From JAFDBW01 sp963723355 (GTDB taxonomy: Bacteria; Desulfobacterota; Desulfuromonadia; Desulfuromonadales; BM103): DNA of 64,000 bases. Under the pieces are notes generated by a model. That model saw nothing but the letters and a program-made list of their open reading frames with translations, ran no database searches and was not told where the DNA came from. Where the stretch lies: positions 62,001-126,000 of the forward strand of contig CAVRQQ010000012.1 in the NCBI GenBank assembly GCA_963723355.1, given 5' to 3'. The translations under genes were made by a program, and so were the position numbers. This document shows positions 1-8,159 of the stretch, piece by piece (the first letter of the stretch is position 1; each line of letters starts with the position of its first letter).

Positions 1-729
1 ATCGGGATGCGACGCTGGCCGCGTTCCATGAAAATTATCGCCCAGATAACCGCAATCATGACCAGCAGGATAACCAACAGTATCGGTAAAGGTCATAGCG
101 CCGGTTTTCAACAGGCGGATGCTATTGACCATGGCTGACGGAATCATTGCCACAATACCGGCAAAGATTATCAGTGAAATGCCGTTGCCGATACCACGCT
201 CGGTAATCTGTTCGCCGAGCCACATGATGAATGCGGTTCCGGCAGTCAGAGTGATGACTGTCAGGACGATGAAACCGATCCCCTGGACAGCGACAACCGG
301 CTCACCTGCCGGGCCACGCATGGTCTGCAAGCCGACCGCGATCCCGGCACCCTGGATAATCGAGAGCAGGACCGTACCGTAGCGGGTCCACTTGGTCATC
401 GTTTTGCGGCCCTGCTCACCTTCCTTGGAAAGACGCTCTACCGGCTCGAAAACCACCGTGAGCAGCTGCATGATGATTGATGCGCTGATATAAGGCATGA
501 TCCCCAGAGCAAAAACCGTCATACGTTCCAGCGCTCCCCCGGTAAATGCACTGACCAGCCCGAGCAGGGTTCCCTGGGTGCCTTCAAAGAACTGGGCCAG
601 CACGACACGGTCAACACCAGGCAGCGGCACATGGCAACCGACCCGGTAAACCGCGAGCATGCCCAGGGTAAAGAGAATCCGTCGACGCAGTTCAGGGATA
701 TTGAAGATGTTCTGGATGATGGCCAACAA
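1..729 (-). CDS. secY: Protein translocase subunit SecY, partial, with an apparent frameshift
   Basis: Membrane channel of the Sec translocon. Only the N-terminal part is present; the gene runs off the left edge. The start is a TTG (729 or 726) one base after the rplO stop, giving a protein that begins LLAIIQNIFNIPELRRRI, as in SecY of this group. Several hydrophobic segments follow. Near 84-93 the reading frame breaks: the downstream stretch LLVILLVMIAVIWAIIFMER and the family-typical ERGQRRIP continue in another frame. Removing one T from the run at 88-90 joins them. SecY is essential and single copy, so a sequence error is more likely than a real mutation. It is the last gene seen of the spc operon. 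Confidence 0.9.
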   Translation of the reverse strand, partial: MLAIIQNIFNIPELRRRILFTLGMLAVYRVGCHVPLPGVDRVVLAQFFEGTQGTLLGLVSAFTGGALERMTVFALGIMPYISASIIMQLLTVVFEPVERLSKEGEQGRKTMTKWTRYGTVLLSIIQGAGIAVGLQTMRGPAGEPVVAVQGIGFIVLTVITLTAGTAFIMWLGEQITERGIGNGISLIIFAGIVAMIPSAMVNSIRLLKTGAMTFTDTVGYPAGHDCGYLGDNFHGTRPASHPD

Positions 730-730
730 T

Positions 731-1171
731 TTAAATAACCTCGACAGTCCCGCCGGCGGCTTCGATTTTGGCCTGGGCGGACTTGCTGAATTTCTGAGCT
801 TTAACCGTCAAAGCCTTGGTTAATTCTCCATCTCCTAGGATCTTGATACCATCTTTAAGTTGGCCAATCAGGCCGGCCTTGCCGAGAGCCTCAAGATCTA
901 CCACGGTCCCTGCATCGAAGAGTTCCAGGTCGCGCAGATTGACCAGGCAGTAAACTTTCCGGCTAAGTGGAGTAAAGCCACGCTTGGGCAGGCGCCTCTG
1001 CAGAGGCATCTGGCCACCCTCGAAGCCGGGCTTGACACCACCACCGGAGCGGGCGTTCTGACCCTTGTGCCCCTTACCGGCCGTTTTACCGGTCCCGGAG
1101 CCATGGCCTCGACCAATGCGCTTCTTGCTATGTGTCGAACCGTATGACGGTTGCAGATTGCTTAAATCCAT
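731..1171 (-). CDS. rplO: 50S ribosomal protein L15
   Basis: Large-subunit protein of 146 residues, the usual length. It has the Gly/Arg-rich N-terminal region (KKRIGRGHGSGTGKTAGKGH) that threads into 23S rRNA, followed by the globular L15 domain. I start at the ATG giving MDLSNLQP because it has AAGGA about 8 bases upstream and matches the family; the longer open frame from 1195 would overlap rpmD. The stop lies one base before the secY start, so the two are probably translationally coupled. Confidence 0.97.
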   Translation of the reverse strand: MDLSNLQPSYGSTHSKKRIGRGHGSGTGKTAGKGHKGQNARSGGGVKPGFEGGQMPLQRRLPKRGFTPLSRKVYCLVNLRDLELFDAGTVVDLEALGKAGLIGQLKDGIKILGDGELTKALTVKAQKFSKSAQAKIEAAGGTVEVI

Positions 1172-1184
1172 GGTGATATCCTTG

Positions 1185-1361
1185 TTATTCCTCAACGGTG
1201 ACCATGTGGCTGACCTTGTCGATCATGCCGCGAATTTCCGGAGTGTCCTGCCGCACAACTGTCTGATGCAGGCGACGCAGACCAAGTCCATTGAGCACCT
1301 TGGTGAAGTATTGATCACGGTTGATGCCGCTACGCTTGAGAGTTATCTTGATTTCGGCCAT
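1185..1361 (-). CDS. rpmD: 50S ribosomal protein L30
   Basis: A 58-residue protein, MAEIKITLKRSGINRDQYFT..., matching the short bacterial L30 type. Key features are the N-terminal beta strand (IKITLKRS) and the centre GLGLRRLHQTVVRQDTPEIR, which is typical of L30. It sits between rpsE (14 bases upstream) and rplO (13 bases downstream) in the standard spc order. Confidence 0.96.
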   Translation of the reverse strand: MAEIKITLKRSGINRDQYFTKVLNGLGLRRLHQTVVRQDTPEIRGMIDKVSHMVTVEE

Positions 1362-1375
1362 TGTTCGCTCCCGTC

Positions 1376-1882
1376 TCAGGCTTGTTCTTCTGGTTTGTTT
1401 GCCCCGAGTCCACGCCGGGCGAGGATTTCTTCCGGACTGCGCAACTGCTGCAGTGCCCGAAGGGTTGCCTTGACCACGTTGTGCGGGTTATTCGAACCGA
1501 GACACTTGGAAAGAATATCGCTGATACCGGCAACTTCGAGAATTGCACGCGCAGCACCACCGGCGATGACCCCGGTCCCTTCGGAAGCAGGCTTCAGCAG
1601 GACTTTACCGGCTCCGAACTTGCCGATCACATCGTAAGGGATCGTCGTCCCCTGGATCGGTACGCTGATCATGCTTTTCTTGGCCTTTTCAACACCCTTG
1701 CGAATTGCCTCGGGAACCTCTTTGGCCTTGCCAAGACCGTATCCTACATTGCCACTGCCATCACCAACTACAACCAGGGCAGAGAAGCTGAATCGACGAC
1801 CACCTTTGACAACCTTGGCCGTACGATTGATGTGGATAACGCGATCTATTAAATTTGTTTCGTTGTTGTCAACGCGTTGCAA
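1376..1882 (-). CDS. rpsE: 30S ribosomal protein S5
   Basis: Small-subunit protein of 168 residues. The N-terminal double-stranded RNA-binding domain contains VVKGGRRFSFSALVVVGDG, the loop linked to decoding fidelity and spectinomycin response, and the C-terminal domain contains SNNPHNVVKATLRAL. Length and both domains are normal. The gene lies 19 bases downstream of rplR and 14 bases before rpmD. Confidence 0.97.
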   Translation of the reverse strand: MQRVDNNETNLIDRVIHINRTAKVVKGGRRFSFSALVVVGDGSGNVGYGLGKAKEVPEAIRKGVEKAKKSMISVPIQGTTIPYDVIGKFGAGKVLLKPASEGTGVIAGGAARAILEVAGISDILSKCLGSNNPHNVVKATLRALQQLRSPEEILARRGLGANKPEEQA

Positions 1883-1901
1883 CGCTCTTCTCCTTTGCCG
1901 C

Positions 1902-2279
1902 TCAGAAAGTCAGACCGGCTTCGCGAGCCGCATCGGCCAAGGCCTTGACACGGCCGTGATACAAAAAGCCGTTGCGGTCGAAAACCACCTGTTTGATGTC
2001 TTGTGCCAGAGCCTTTTCGGCAATCTGTTTGCCAACCAGTTTGGCAGCTTCCACATTACCGCTGTACTTGACGCTGTCAGCAGCACCTTTGGCAGCGGTC
2101 GAAGCGGCTGCCAGAGTTTTGCCGGTCACATCCTCGATAATCTGGACATAGATATGTTTGGAGCTACGGAAAACGCACAAACGCGGACGTTCAACGCTAC
2201 CGGTAACCTTCTTGCGGACTCTTGCCTGGCGCTTTTTACGGGCCAGTCGCCGTTCTTTTGAGACATTCACGGTTTTCAC
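1902..2279 (-). CDS. rplR: 50S ribosomal protein L18
   Basis: 5S rRNA-binding protein of 125 residues. The basic N-terminus (RLARKKRQARVRKKVTG) precedes the motif RPRLCVFRSSKHIYVQII, and the C-terminus ends DRNGFLYHGRVKALADAARE, all diagnostic of L18. It acts with L5 to build the central protuberance. The gene starts 15 bases after the rplF stop. Confidence 0.97.
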   Translation of the reverse strand: MKTVNVSKERRLARKKRQARVRKKVTGSVERPRLCVFRSSKHIYVQIIEDVTGKTLAAASTAAKGAADSVKYSGNVEAAKLVGKQIAEKALAQDIKQVVFDRNGFLYHGRVKALADAAREAGLTF

Positions 2280-2294
2280 CTCATCCTATTCAAC

Positions 2295-2831
2295 TTAAGC
2301 TGCACCGGTCTTGCCGGCTTTGCGCATAATCCGCTCATCGGAGTACTTGATGCCTTTACCCTTGTACGGCTCCGGCTGACGGAAGGAACGAATTTTGGCG
2401 GCTGTGGCACCGACCAGCTCCTTGTCGATACCCGAAACAGTGATGGTGTTCGCCTTGGCGTCAATTTCTGCATCGATACCTTTGGGCAACGGGTATTCAA
2501 TCGGGTGAGAATAACCAAGCGACAGGTTCAGGGTCGAGCCTTTCATTTCGGCACGATAACCAACGCCGTTAATCTCCAGGACCTTCTTGAAACCGGTCGT
2601 CACACCGTCCACCATGTTGGCGATCAGCGAACGAGTTAGCCCCTGCAGGGCATTTGCCTTCTCATCACAGGGAGAGACCAATAGCTGGTCGGCTTCCACT
2701 TTGACTTCGACCCGGTCGTGAACGATCCGTTCGAGACGGCCCTTCGGACCTTCGACCTTGATATTTTTGCCATCCAGGGAGATCTTGACCCCCGAGGCGA
2801 TACTTATAGGTTGCTTGCCGATGCGCGACAT
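2295..2831 (-). CDS. rplF: 50S ribosomal protein L6
   Basis: Large-subunit protein of 178 residues that begins MSRIGKQPISIASGVKI and has the two tandem L6 folds. The C-terminal signature QPEPYKGKGIKYSDERIMRK binds 23S rRNA near the factor-binding site. The start ATG has a purine-rich AAGGAGTCG upstream. It follows rpsH by 38 bases. Confidence 0.97.
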   Translation of the reverse strand: MSRIGKQPISIASGVKISLDGKNIKVEGPKGRLERIVHDRVEVKVEADQLLVSPCDEKANALQGLTRSLIANMVDGVTTGFKKVLEINGVGYRAEMKGSTLNLSLGYSHPIEYPLPKGIDAEIDAKANTITVSGIDKELVGATAAKIRSFRQPEPYKGKGIKYSDERIMRKAGKTGAA

Positions 2832-2869
2832 CTTTATCGACTCCTTAAAAAATCAGCAGTTACGAATAC

Positions 2870-3268
2870 TTACCAGATGGTACAGAGGACTTCGCCGCCG
2901 ATCTTTGCATCACGAGCGGTAACGTCATCCATCACACCTTGCGAGGTCGAAAGGATTGCAGCACCCAGACCACTCTTGACACGGGGGATCTCATCATGCC
3001 CCACGTACACCCTGCGACCGGGCTTCGACACGCGGGTAATTTCATGAATGACGGCTTTATTGTTGTCATCATATTTCAGGTAAACACGCAGAACCCCTTG
3101 CAGGTCATCGCTGATCACCTTGAAATTTTTGATGTAGCCAAGATTCTTCAATACTTCGGCAACGGCGACCTTCACATTGGATGAAGGGATATCCAGTTTC
3201 GGATGTTGCGCCATGCCTGCGTTGCGGATGCGGGTCAGCATGTCCGCGATCGGATCTGTCATAGCCAT
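2870..3268 (-). CDS. rpsH: 30S ribosomal protein S8
   Basis: Small-subunit protein of 132 residues beginning MAMTDPIADMLTRIRNA, the canonical S8 start. The C-terminus has ILSTSQGVMDDVTARDAKIGGEVLCTIW, close to the family signature (STS.G...D..A). S8 binds helix 21 of 16S rRNA. In Escherichia coli it also represses the spc operon; no matching operator was tested here. Confidence 0.97.
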   Translation of the reverse strand: MAMTDPIADMLTRIRNAGMAQHPKLDIPSSNVKVAVAEVLKNLGYIKNFKVISDDLQGVLRVYLKYDDNNKAVIHEITRVSKPGRRVYVGHDEIPRVKSGLGAAILSTSQGVMDDVTARDAKIGGEVLCTIW

Positions 3269-3291
3269 GGATACTGCTCCTTATTCCCCGA

Positions 3292-3477
3292 TTACCAGCT
3301 GGATTTGGTTACGCCCGGAAGTTTACCTTCGGACGCCAGCTTGCGCAGACAGATTCTGCACATATCAAACTTACGATAGTACGCACGAGGCCGACCACAG
3401 ATCGGACAGCGGTTATACTTTCTCACCTTAAACTTCTGAGGCCCTGCGGCCTTATTGCGCATCGATTTCTTTGCCAC
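3292..3477 (-). CDS. rpsN: 30S ribosomal protein S14, zinc-binding type
   Basis: A 61-residue S14 of the short, zinc-ribbon form. Two CxxC pairs are present, CPIC and CRIC, separated by GRPRAYYRKFDM, so the protein is the Zn-containing type Z rather than the long Cys-free form of Escherichia coli. It lies between rplE and rpsH as usual. Confidence 0.96.
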   Translation of the reverse strand: MAKKSMRNKAAGPQKFKVRKYNRCPICGRPRAYYRKFDMCRICLRKLASEGKLPGVTKSSW

Positions 3478-3489
3478 GAGTTTCCTCCG

Positions 3490-4044
3490 CTATGCAGCTA
3501 CATTCTGTTTCCGGAAGGGCATCCCCATTCCGGCAAGCAGGGCACGGCCCTCTTCATCAGTGCGCGCCGAAGTGACAATTGTCACGTTCATACCCTTGAT
3601 TTTGTCAATCTGCTCGATATCGATCTCGGGAAAGATCAACTGCTCACGAATCCCCAGGGTGTAATTTCCGCGGCCATCGAAAGCCTTGGGAGAAACACCT
3701 TTGAAGTCCCTGACGCGGGGCAACGCGACGTTGATCAGTCGATCAAGAAATTCATAAGCCCGGTCGCGGCGCAATGTCACCATGACACCGATCGGCATCT
3801 CTTCACGCAACTTGAACTGGGCAATCGACTTCTTGGCACGCGTGATCACAGCCTTCTGGCCGGTAATGCGTGACATTTCCTCTACGGCCGACTCCAGAAT
3901 TTTCACATTCTGGATGGCTTCGCCGAGGCCCATGTTAACGACCACTTTTTCAACGCGCGGGACTTCCATCACGTTCTTGAGCTGCAGTTCCTGCTTCAAC
4001 TTCTCAACCAGCTCGTTCTGATATATTTCTTTGAGCCTTGCCAT
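3490..4044 (-). CDS. rplE: 50S ribosomal protein L5
   Basis: 5S rRNA-binding protein of 184 residues. The start giving MARLKEIYQNEL is preferred because GGAG lies 8-10 bases upstream; the open frame extends to 4080 but would overlap the end of rplX. The signatures VMVTLRRDRAYEFLDRLINV and DRGNYTLGIREQ-like FDGRGNYTLGIREQLIFPEI are present. It works with L18 in the 5S particle. Confidence 0.97.
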   Translation of the reverse strand: MARLKEIYQNELVEKLKQELQLKNVMEVPRVEKVVVNMGLGEAIQNVKILESAVEEMSRITGQKAVITRAKKSIAQFKLREEMPIGVMVTLRRDRAYEFLDRLINVALPRVRDFKGVSPKAFDGRGNYTLGIREQLIFPEIDIEQIDKIKGMNVTIVTSARTDEEGRALLAGMGMPFRKQNVAA

Positions 4045-4055
4045 GAAAAACTCCG

Positions 4056-4385
4056 TTAATTGTTCACGATCTCGTTGCACTTCTTGCAGAAGCGTACCTT
4101 GCTGCCATCATCAAGCACCTTGATCCCTGTACGTGCAGGCTGGCTGCAGCCCGGGCAGAGGAGCTGGACATTGGAGATAGCGATCGACGCTTCCTTCTCA
4201 ATAATCCCGCCCTCTTTATTGGCCTGGCTTGGGCGAGTGTGACGCTTGATCACGTTCAGATTCTCGACGAGAACCCGGTTCTTTTCCGGCAGAACGCGCA
4301 GAACCTTGCCGCTCTTGCCTTTATCTTTCCCGGCGACAATCATCACCAGGTCATCTTTTTTTACATGGAGTTTTGTGACTGCCAT
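4056..4385 (-). CDS. rplX: 50S ribosomal protein L24
   Basis: Assembly-initiator protein of 109 residues. A KOW motif spans about residues 9-40 (KKDDLVMIVAGKDKGKSGKV), followed by NLNVIKRHTRPSQ. The C-terminal part carries CPGC and CKKC pairs, so a zinc site may be present, as in many L24 proteins of this lineage. It is 20 bases downstream of rplN. Confidence 0.96.
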   Translation of the reverse strand: MAVTKLHVKKDDLVMIVAGKDKGKSGKVLRVLPEKNRVLVENLNVIKRHTRPSQANKEGGIIEKEASIAISNVQLLCPGCSQPARTGIKVLDDGSKVRFCKKCNEIVNN

Positions 4386-4405
4386 GGCGTTTATACTCCC
4401 AGCTT

Positions 4406-4774
4406 TTAAAGGACCTCAGGGGCCAGTGATACAATTTTCATAAACCGCTTGGCGCGAAGCTCGCGGGCGACAGGTCCGAAGATACGGGTACCGACCGGCT
4501 CTCCGGCTGCGTTCACCACAACTGCGGAATTATTGTCGAAACGGATATAGGTGCCGTCAGGGCGGTTCACCTCTTTAGCGGTACGCACAATCACGGCCCG
4601 GACAACCTCACCCTTCTTCACCTTGGAATTGGGCATCGCCTCTTTCACGGAACAGACGATAATGTCACCGATACCTGCATACTTGCGCTTGGACCCGCCA
4701 AGAACCTTAATGCAGCAGAGCTTCCGGGCTCCGGAATTGTCCGCGACAGTAAGTGTAGATTGCATCTGAATCAT
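4406..4774 (-). CDS. rplN: 50S ribosomal protein L14
   Basis: A 122-residue protein, the standard length. It starts MIQMQSTLTVADNSGARKL and has the core signature IIVCSVKEAMPNSKVKKGEV; the C-terminus is FMKIVSLAPEVL, as in nearly all bacterial L14. L14 contributes to an intersubunit bridge. The gene lies 12 bases after rpsQ. Confidence 0.98.
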   Translation of the reverse strand: MIQMQSTLTVADNSGARKLCCIKVLGGSKRKYAGIGDIIVCSVKEAMPNSKVKKGEVVRAVIVRTAKEVNRPDGTYIRFDNNSAVVVNAAGEPVGTRIFGPVARELRAKRFMKIVSLAPEVL

Positions 4775-4786
4775 GGCCAGTATCTC

Positions 4787-5053
4787 CTAAACGATGACGT
4801 TTTTCTCGAGAATTTCACGAACCCGCCAGCGCTTGTCTTTTGACAGGGGACGGGTTTCCACAATCAGGACCTTGTCGCCGGCAGCACAGGCGTTTTGCTC
4901 GTCATGTGCCTTGTAAGTGACGCGACGCTTGATGTACTTCTTGTACACCGCGTGCTTGACCATGTTGTCAACCTTGACAACCACGGTCTTGTCCATCTTG
5001 TCGCTCACGACAACCCCGATTCTTTCCTTGCTTTTTCCGCGTTCTTTTATCAT
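4787..5053 (-). CDS. rpsQ: 30S ribosomal protein S17
   Basis: An 88-residue OB-fold protein of the small subunit. The motif GVVVSDKMDKTVVVKVDNMV near the N-terminus and the C-terminal VLIVETRPLSKDKRWRVREI match S17. The gene lies between rpmC and rplN in the usual S10/spc order. Confidence 0.97.
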   Translation of the reverse strand: MIKERGKSKERIGVVVSDKMDKTVVVKVDNMVKHAVYKKYIKRRVTYKAHDEQNACAAGDKVLIVETRPLSKDKRWRVREILEKNVIV

Positions 5054-5074
5054 TGCCGTCCTCGTATGATCGGA

Positions 5075-5263
5075 TTAGCTGCGCTTCTCAGCAATCACTG
5101 TTTTGATCCTGGCAATCTCCCTGCGCACCTGTGAGATGCGTGAGGTGTTTTCCAGATGTCCGGTGTGCAGCTGGAACTTCAGGTTGAATATCTCCTGGTT
5201 CAGTTCTGCAACCTCTGCATTAAGTTCTTCAGCTGTCTTGCTGCGCATTTCCTCAGCCTTCAT
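5075..5263 (-). CDS. rpmC: 50S ribosomal protein L29
   Basis: A 62-residue two-helix protein at the exit tunnel. I start at MKAEEMRSKTAEEL, which has GAGGAGG just upstream; a longer frame to 5278 has no family support. This start overlaps the last 11 bases of rplP, a common coupling in this operon. The core FNLKFQLHTGHLENTSRI is typical. Confidence 0.95.
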   Translation of the reverse strand: MKAEEMRSKTAEELNAEVAELNQEIFNLKFQLHTGHLENTSRISQVRREIARIKTVIAEKRS

Positions 5264-5678
5264 GTCCGGCCTCCTCACGCACCACGATTTTGGTTCTCAT
5301 TGGCAGTTTGTGGGCACCAAGGCGAAACGCTTCACGCGCGGTCTCCTCGGTAACGCCCTGCATTTCATAAAGGATCATTCCCGGACGAACGACACAGACC
5401 CAGCTGTCCGGTGCCCCCTTGCCCTTACCCATACGGGTCTCGGCAGGCTTGCGGGTCAGTGATTTATCAGGAAACGCACGGATCCAGATCTGACCACCAC
5501 GCTTGATATAGCGGGTCATGGCACGACGCGCAGCTTCAATCTGACGCGATGACAGCCAGCCGCACTCGATGGCCTGCAGGCCGTAATCCCCGAAGTTCAG
5601 GTCTGTACCGCCAGGCGCGGCGCCTTTCATGCGACCTTTGAACTGTTTTCTATGCTTAACCTTCTTGGGCATTAACAT
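5253..5678 (-). CDS. rplP: 50S ribosomal protein L16
   Basis: A 141-residue protein beginning MLMPKKVKHRKQFKG, the canonical start. The conserved segments IWIRAFPDKSLTRKPAETRM and GKGKGAPDSWVCVVRPG are present. L16 lines the A-site tRNA pocket. It overlaps rpmC by 11 bases and follows rpsC by 25. Confidence 0.98.
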   Translation of the reverse strand: MLMPKKVKHRKQFKGRMKGAAPGGTDLNFGDYGLQAIECGWLSSRQIEAARRAMTRYIKRGGQIWIRAFPDKSLTRKPAETRMGKGKGAPDSWVCVVRPGMILYEMQGVTEETAREAFRLGAHKLPMRTKIVVREEAGHEG

Positions 5679-5703
5679 GGTAAATAAACTCCTGACCTGT
5701 TAC

Positions 5704-6348
5704 TTATTGCTCCTGGCCCTTATCGCCCAGGATCTCTCCCTTGAATATAAGGACCTTGACACCGATGATGCCGTAGGTGGTCTTGGCTTCCGCAAACCCG
5801 TAGTCGATATCGGCACGCAGGGTGTGCAGGGGTACGCGACCCTCACGGTACCATTCGCGTCGACTCATCTCAGCACCGCCCAGACGGCCGGAGCATTCGA
5901 TCTTGATCCCTTCGGCGCCGAACTTCAGAGACTGGCTGACAGCCTTTTTCATGGCCCGACGAAAAGCGACTCTTCGCACCAGCTGGAGAGCGACATTCTC
6001 GGCGACCAGCTGGGCATCAATCTCAGGCTTGCGAACCTCCTGGATATTGATGAAGACCTCTTTGTCGGTCAACTTGGCGAGCTCTTTTTTGAGCATTTCG
6101 ACCTCAGAGCCCTTCTTGCCGATGATGATCCCGGGACGGGCGGCAAAGATGTTGATCTTGGCCTTGCCGGCAGCACGCTCGATTTCAACCTTCGAGATGC
6201 CTGCGTGATGCAGGCGTTCTTTCAAATAATTACGCAGCTTGAGATCTTCATGCAGCAGCTTTGCGTAATCTTTCTCAGCGTACCAGTTGGATTCCCATGT
6301 GCGAATTACGCCTAAGCGAAATCCTATCGGATGAACTTTCTGACCCAA
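5704..6348 (-). CDS. rpsC: 30S ribosomal protein S3
   Basis: A 214-residue small-subunit head protein. The N-terminus is MGQKVHPIGFRLGVI; a type 2 KH domain contains the GIIIGKKGSEVEMLKKEL loop, and the C-terminal domain has GRLGGAEMSRREWYREGRVP. S3 helps form the mRNA entry helicase. It is 18 bases downstream of rplV. Confidence 0.98.
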   Translation of the reverse strand: MGQKVHPIGFRLGVIRTWESNWYAEKDYAKLLHEDLKLRNYLKERLHHAGISKVEIERAAGKAKINIFAARPGIIIGKKGSEVEMLKKELAKLTDKEVFINIQEVRKPEIDAQLVAENVALQLVRRVAFRRAMKKAVSQSLKFGAEGIKIECSGRLGGAEMSRREWYREGRVPLHTLRADIDYGFAEAKTTYGIIGVKVLIFKGEILGDKGQEQ

Positions 6349-6366
6349 AACAAACCTCCTCGAGGG

Positions 6367-6699
6367 TTACTTCTCGTCCAAGACCACGGTAATGTGGCTG
6401 GTCGGCTTACGAATTTTGGTTGCCCGGCCTTGTGCGCGCGGCATAAAGCGCTTCAGAACAGGACCCTGGTCAACTAACACCGCCTTGACAAACAGCCGGT
6501 CAACATCTGCAACACCCTTCTGCTCGGCGTTGGCAACTGCCGAACGCATAACCTTGGCAACAACATCTGCCGGGCGTTGAGGAGAAAACTTCAGAATGTT
6601 AAGGGCTTCCTGTACATCCTTGCCGCGGACCATGTCGACGACCAGGCGTGTCTTCTGAGGCGACAGGCGCGCATATTTCAATTTCGCACTAGCTTCCAT
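6367..6699 (-). CDS. rplV: 50S ribosomal protein L22
   Basis: A 110-residue protein with the L22 fold. KYARLSPQKTRLVVDMVRGK opens the protein and the extended beta hairpin that lines the exit tunnel ends in MPRAQGRATKIRKPTSHITV. Start and length are normal. It lies 31 bases after rpsS. Confidence 0.97.
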   Translation of the reverse strand: MEASAKLKYARLSPQKTRLVVDMVRGKDVQEALNILKFSPQRPADVVAKVMRSAVANAEQKGVADVDRLFVKAVLVDQGPVLKRFMPRAQGRATKIRKPTSHITVVLDEK

Positions 6700-6730
6700 G
6701 TGCTGGTACTCCCTCAGCTACAATAAAGAC

Positions 6731-6997
6731 TTATTTTCTCTTGTTCGAACCATGACCGTAGTAGGTCCGGGTCGGAGCAAATTCACCAAGTTTGTGACCA
6801 ACCATGTTCTCGGTCACGAATACCGGAATGAACTTTTTGCCATTGTGAACGGCAAACGTCATACCGACAAAATCAGGAAGGATCGTGGAGCGCCGTGACC
6901 AGGTCTTGATCACTTTATGGGAACCACTTTCAGTATTTTCGACTTTACGCATCAAACTGCCTTCTACGTAAGGGCCTTTTTTAATCGATCTCGCCAC
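6731..6997 (-). CDS. rpsS: 30S ribosomal protein S19
   Basis: An 88-residue head protein, starting MARSIKKGPYVEGSLM. The signature HNGKKFIPVFVTENMVGHKL and the C-terminal GEFAPTRTYYGHG are diagnostic. The gene sits between rplB and rplV as expected. Confidence 0.98.
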   Translation of the reverse strand: MARSIKKGPYVEGSLMRKVENTESGSHKVIKTWSRRSTILPDFVGMTFAVHNGKKFIPVFVTENMVGHKLGEFAPTRTYYGHGSNKRK

Positions 6998-7014
6998 GGT
7001 CGTCTCCTATTCTC

Positions 7015-7839
7015 TTACTTGGTCCGGCGGCGGACAATGAAGCGATCTGTCCGCTTGTTGGAACGTGTCTTGTACCCTTTGGTCGGGACACCCCAAGGCG
7101 TTACAGGGTGGCGGCCACCGGAGCTCTTACCTTCACCACCGCCGTGGGGATGGTCAACCGGGTTCATGGCGACACCACGCGATTGCGGGCGCTTGCCAAG
7201 CCAGCGGTTACGTCCGGCTTTGCCGAGCTTGATATTTTCATGATCCGTGTTGCCGACCTGACCAACGGTTGCGCAGCAGTCCTGCAACACCAGTCGAACT
7301 TCGCCGGAAGGGAGTCTCAGCTGAGCGTACTTGCCTTCCTTGGCAGCGATCATCGCGTAAGTTCCGGCGCTTCGTGCCAACTGGCCACCCTTGCCGATTC
7401 TCAGCTCAACATTATGCACCCAGGTTCCAAGCGGAATCGCGCGAATCGGCAGGGCATTGCCGGGCACGATATCGGCACTCTCGCTGGCAACGATAACGTC
7501 ACCGACCTTGATGCCGACCGGAGCCAGGATGTAACGCTTTTCGCCGTCCAGGTAATTCAGCAGGGCGATCCGTGCCGAACGGTTCGGGTCATATTCTATC
7601 GATACAACCTTGGCCGAGACTTCGCGCTTGTCACGCTTGAAGTCTATGATCCTGTACTTGCGCTTGTGGCCACCACCTGTGTGTCGCTTGGTAATCCGGC
7701 CCGTGTTGTTACGACCGCCGGATTTCTTTAGCGGTGCCAACAATGACTTTTCCGGAGTTGATGTCGTGATTTCCTCGAAATTCGAGGCGGTCATGTGACG
7801 TCGACCCGCAGATGTCGGCTTAAACTTTTTGATCCCCAT
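7015..7839 (-). CDS. rplB: 50S ribosomal protein L2
   Basis: A 274-residue protein of the peptidyl transferase region. It has the N-terminal OB-like domain, the SH3-like domain, and the strictly conserved C-terminal MNPVDHPHGGGEGKSSGGRH, which contains the catalysis-linked histidine. Length and termini (GIKKFKPTSAGRRHM) are standard. It is 35 bases downstream of rplW. Confidence 0.98.
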   Translation of the reverse strand: MGIKKFKPTSAGRRHMTASNFEEITTSTPEKSLLAPLKKSGGRNNTGRITKRHTGGGHKRKYRIIDFKRDKREVSAKVVSIEYDPNRSARIALLNYLDGEKRYILAPVGIKVGDVIVASESADIVPGNALPIRAIPLGTWVHNVELRIGKGGQLARSAGTYAMIAAKEGKYAQLRLPSGEVRLVLQDCCATVGQVGNTDHENIKLGKAGRNRWLGKRPQSRGVAMNPVDHPHGGGEGKSSGGRHPVTPWGVPTKGYKTRSNKRTDRFIVRRRTK

Positions 7840-7874
7840 TATTGTTACTCCGTCAGATGGATATCAGGCTTGAC

Positions 7875-8159
7875 TCAAACACCGAAGAAATCGATGGTGC
7901 CTTCCGCCAGGGTCACGTAAGCTTTTTTGACATTGGAACGCTTGCCAAAGTTGCGACCGGTGCGCTTGACCTTGCCGGCAACGATCATGGTGCGGACTTC
8001 CTGCACCTTGACGTTGAAAGCACGTTCAACAGCCTGCCTGATTTCGACCTTATTGCTATTCATGGCAACTTCAAACGCCACCACATTGCCAGTCTCTTTC
8101 ATCAGGTTGGACTTTTCCGTAATCAGGGGTTTCCTGATAATCTGATGCAAAGGTTTCAT
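7875..8159 (-). CDS. rplW: 50S ribosomal protein L23
   Basis: A 94-residue protein at the exit-tunnel rim that docks trigger factor and SRP. The N-terminus IIRKPLITEKSNLMKETG is canonical and the C-terminal VKAYVTLAEG-like strand is present. The start ATG overlaps the rplD stop as ATGA, so the two are translationally coupled. Confidence 0.96.
   Translation of the reverse strand: MKPLHQIIRKPLITEKSNLMKETGNVVAFEVAMNSNKVEIRQAVERAFNVKVQEVRTMIVAGKVKRTGRNFGKRSNVKKAYVTLAEGTIDFFGV

Noticed and set aside
119..382. 87-codon plus-strand open frame at the left edge
   Set aside because: It is antisense to secY and has no support.
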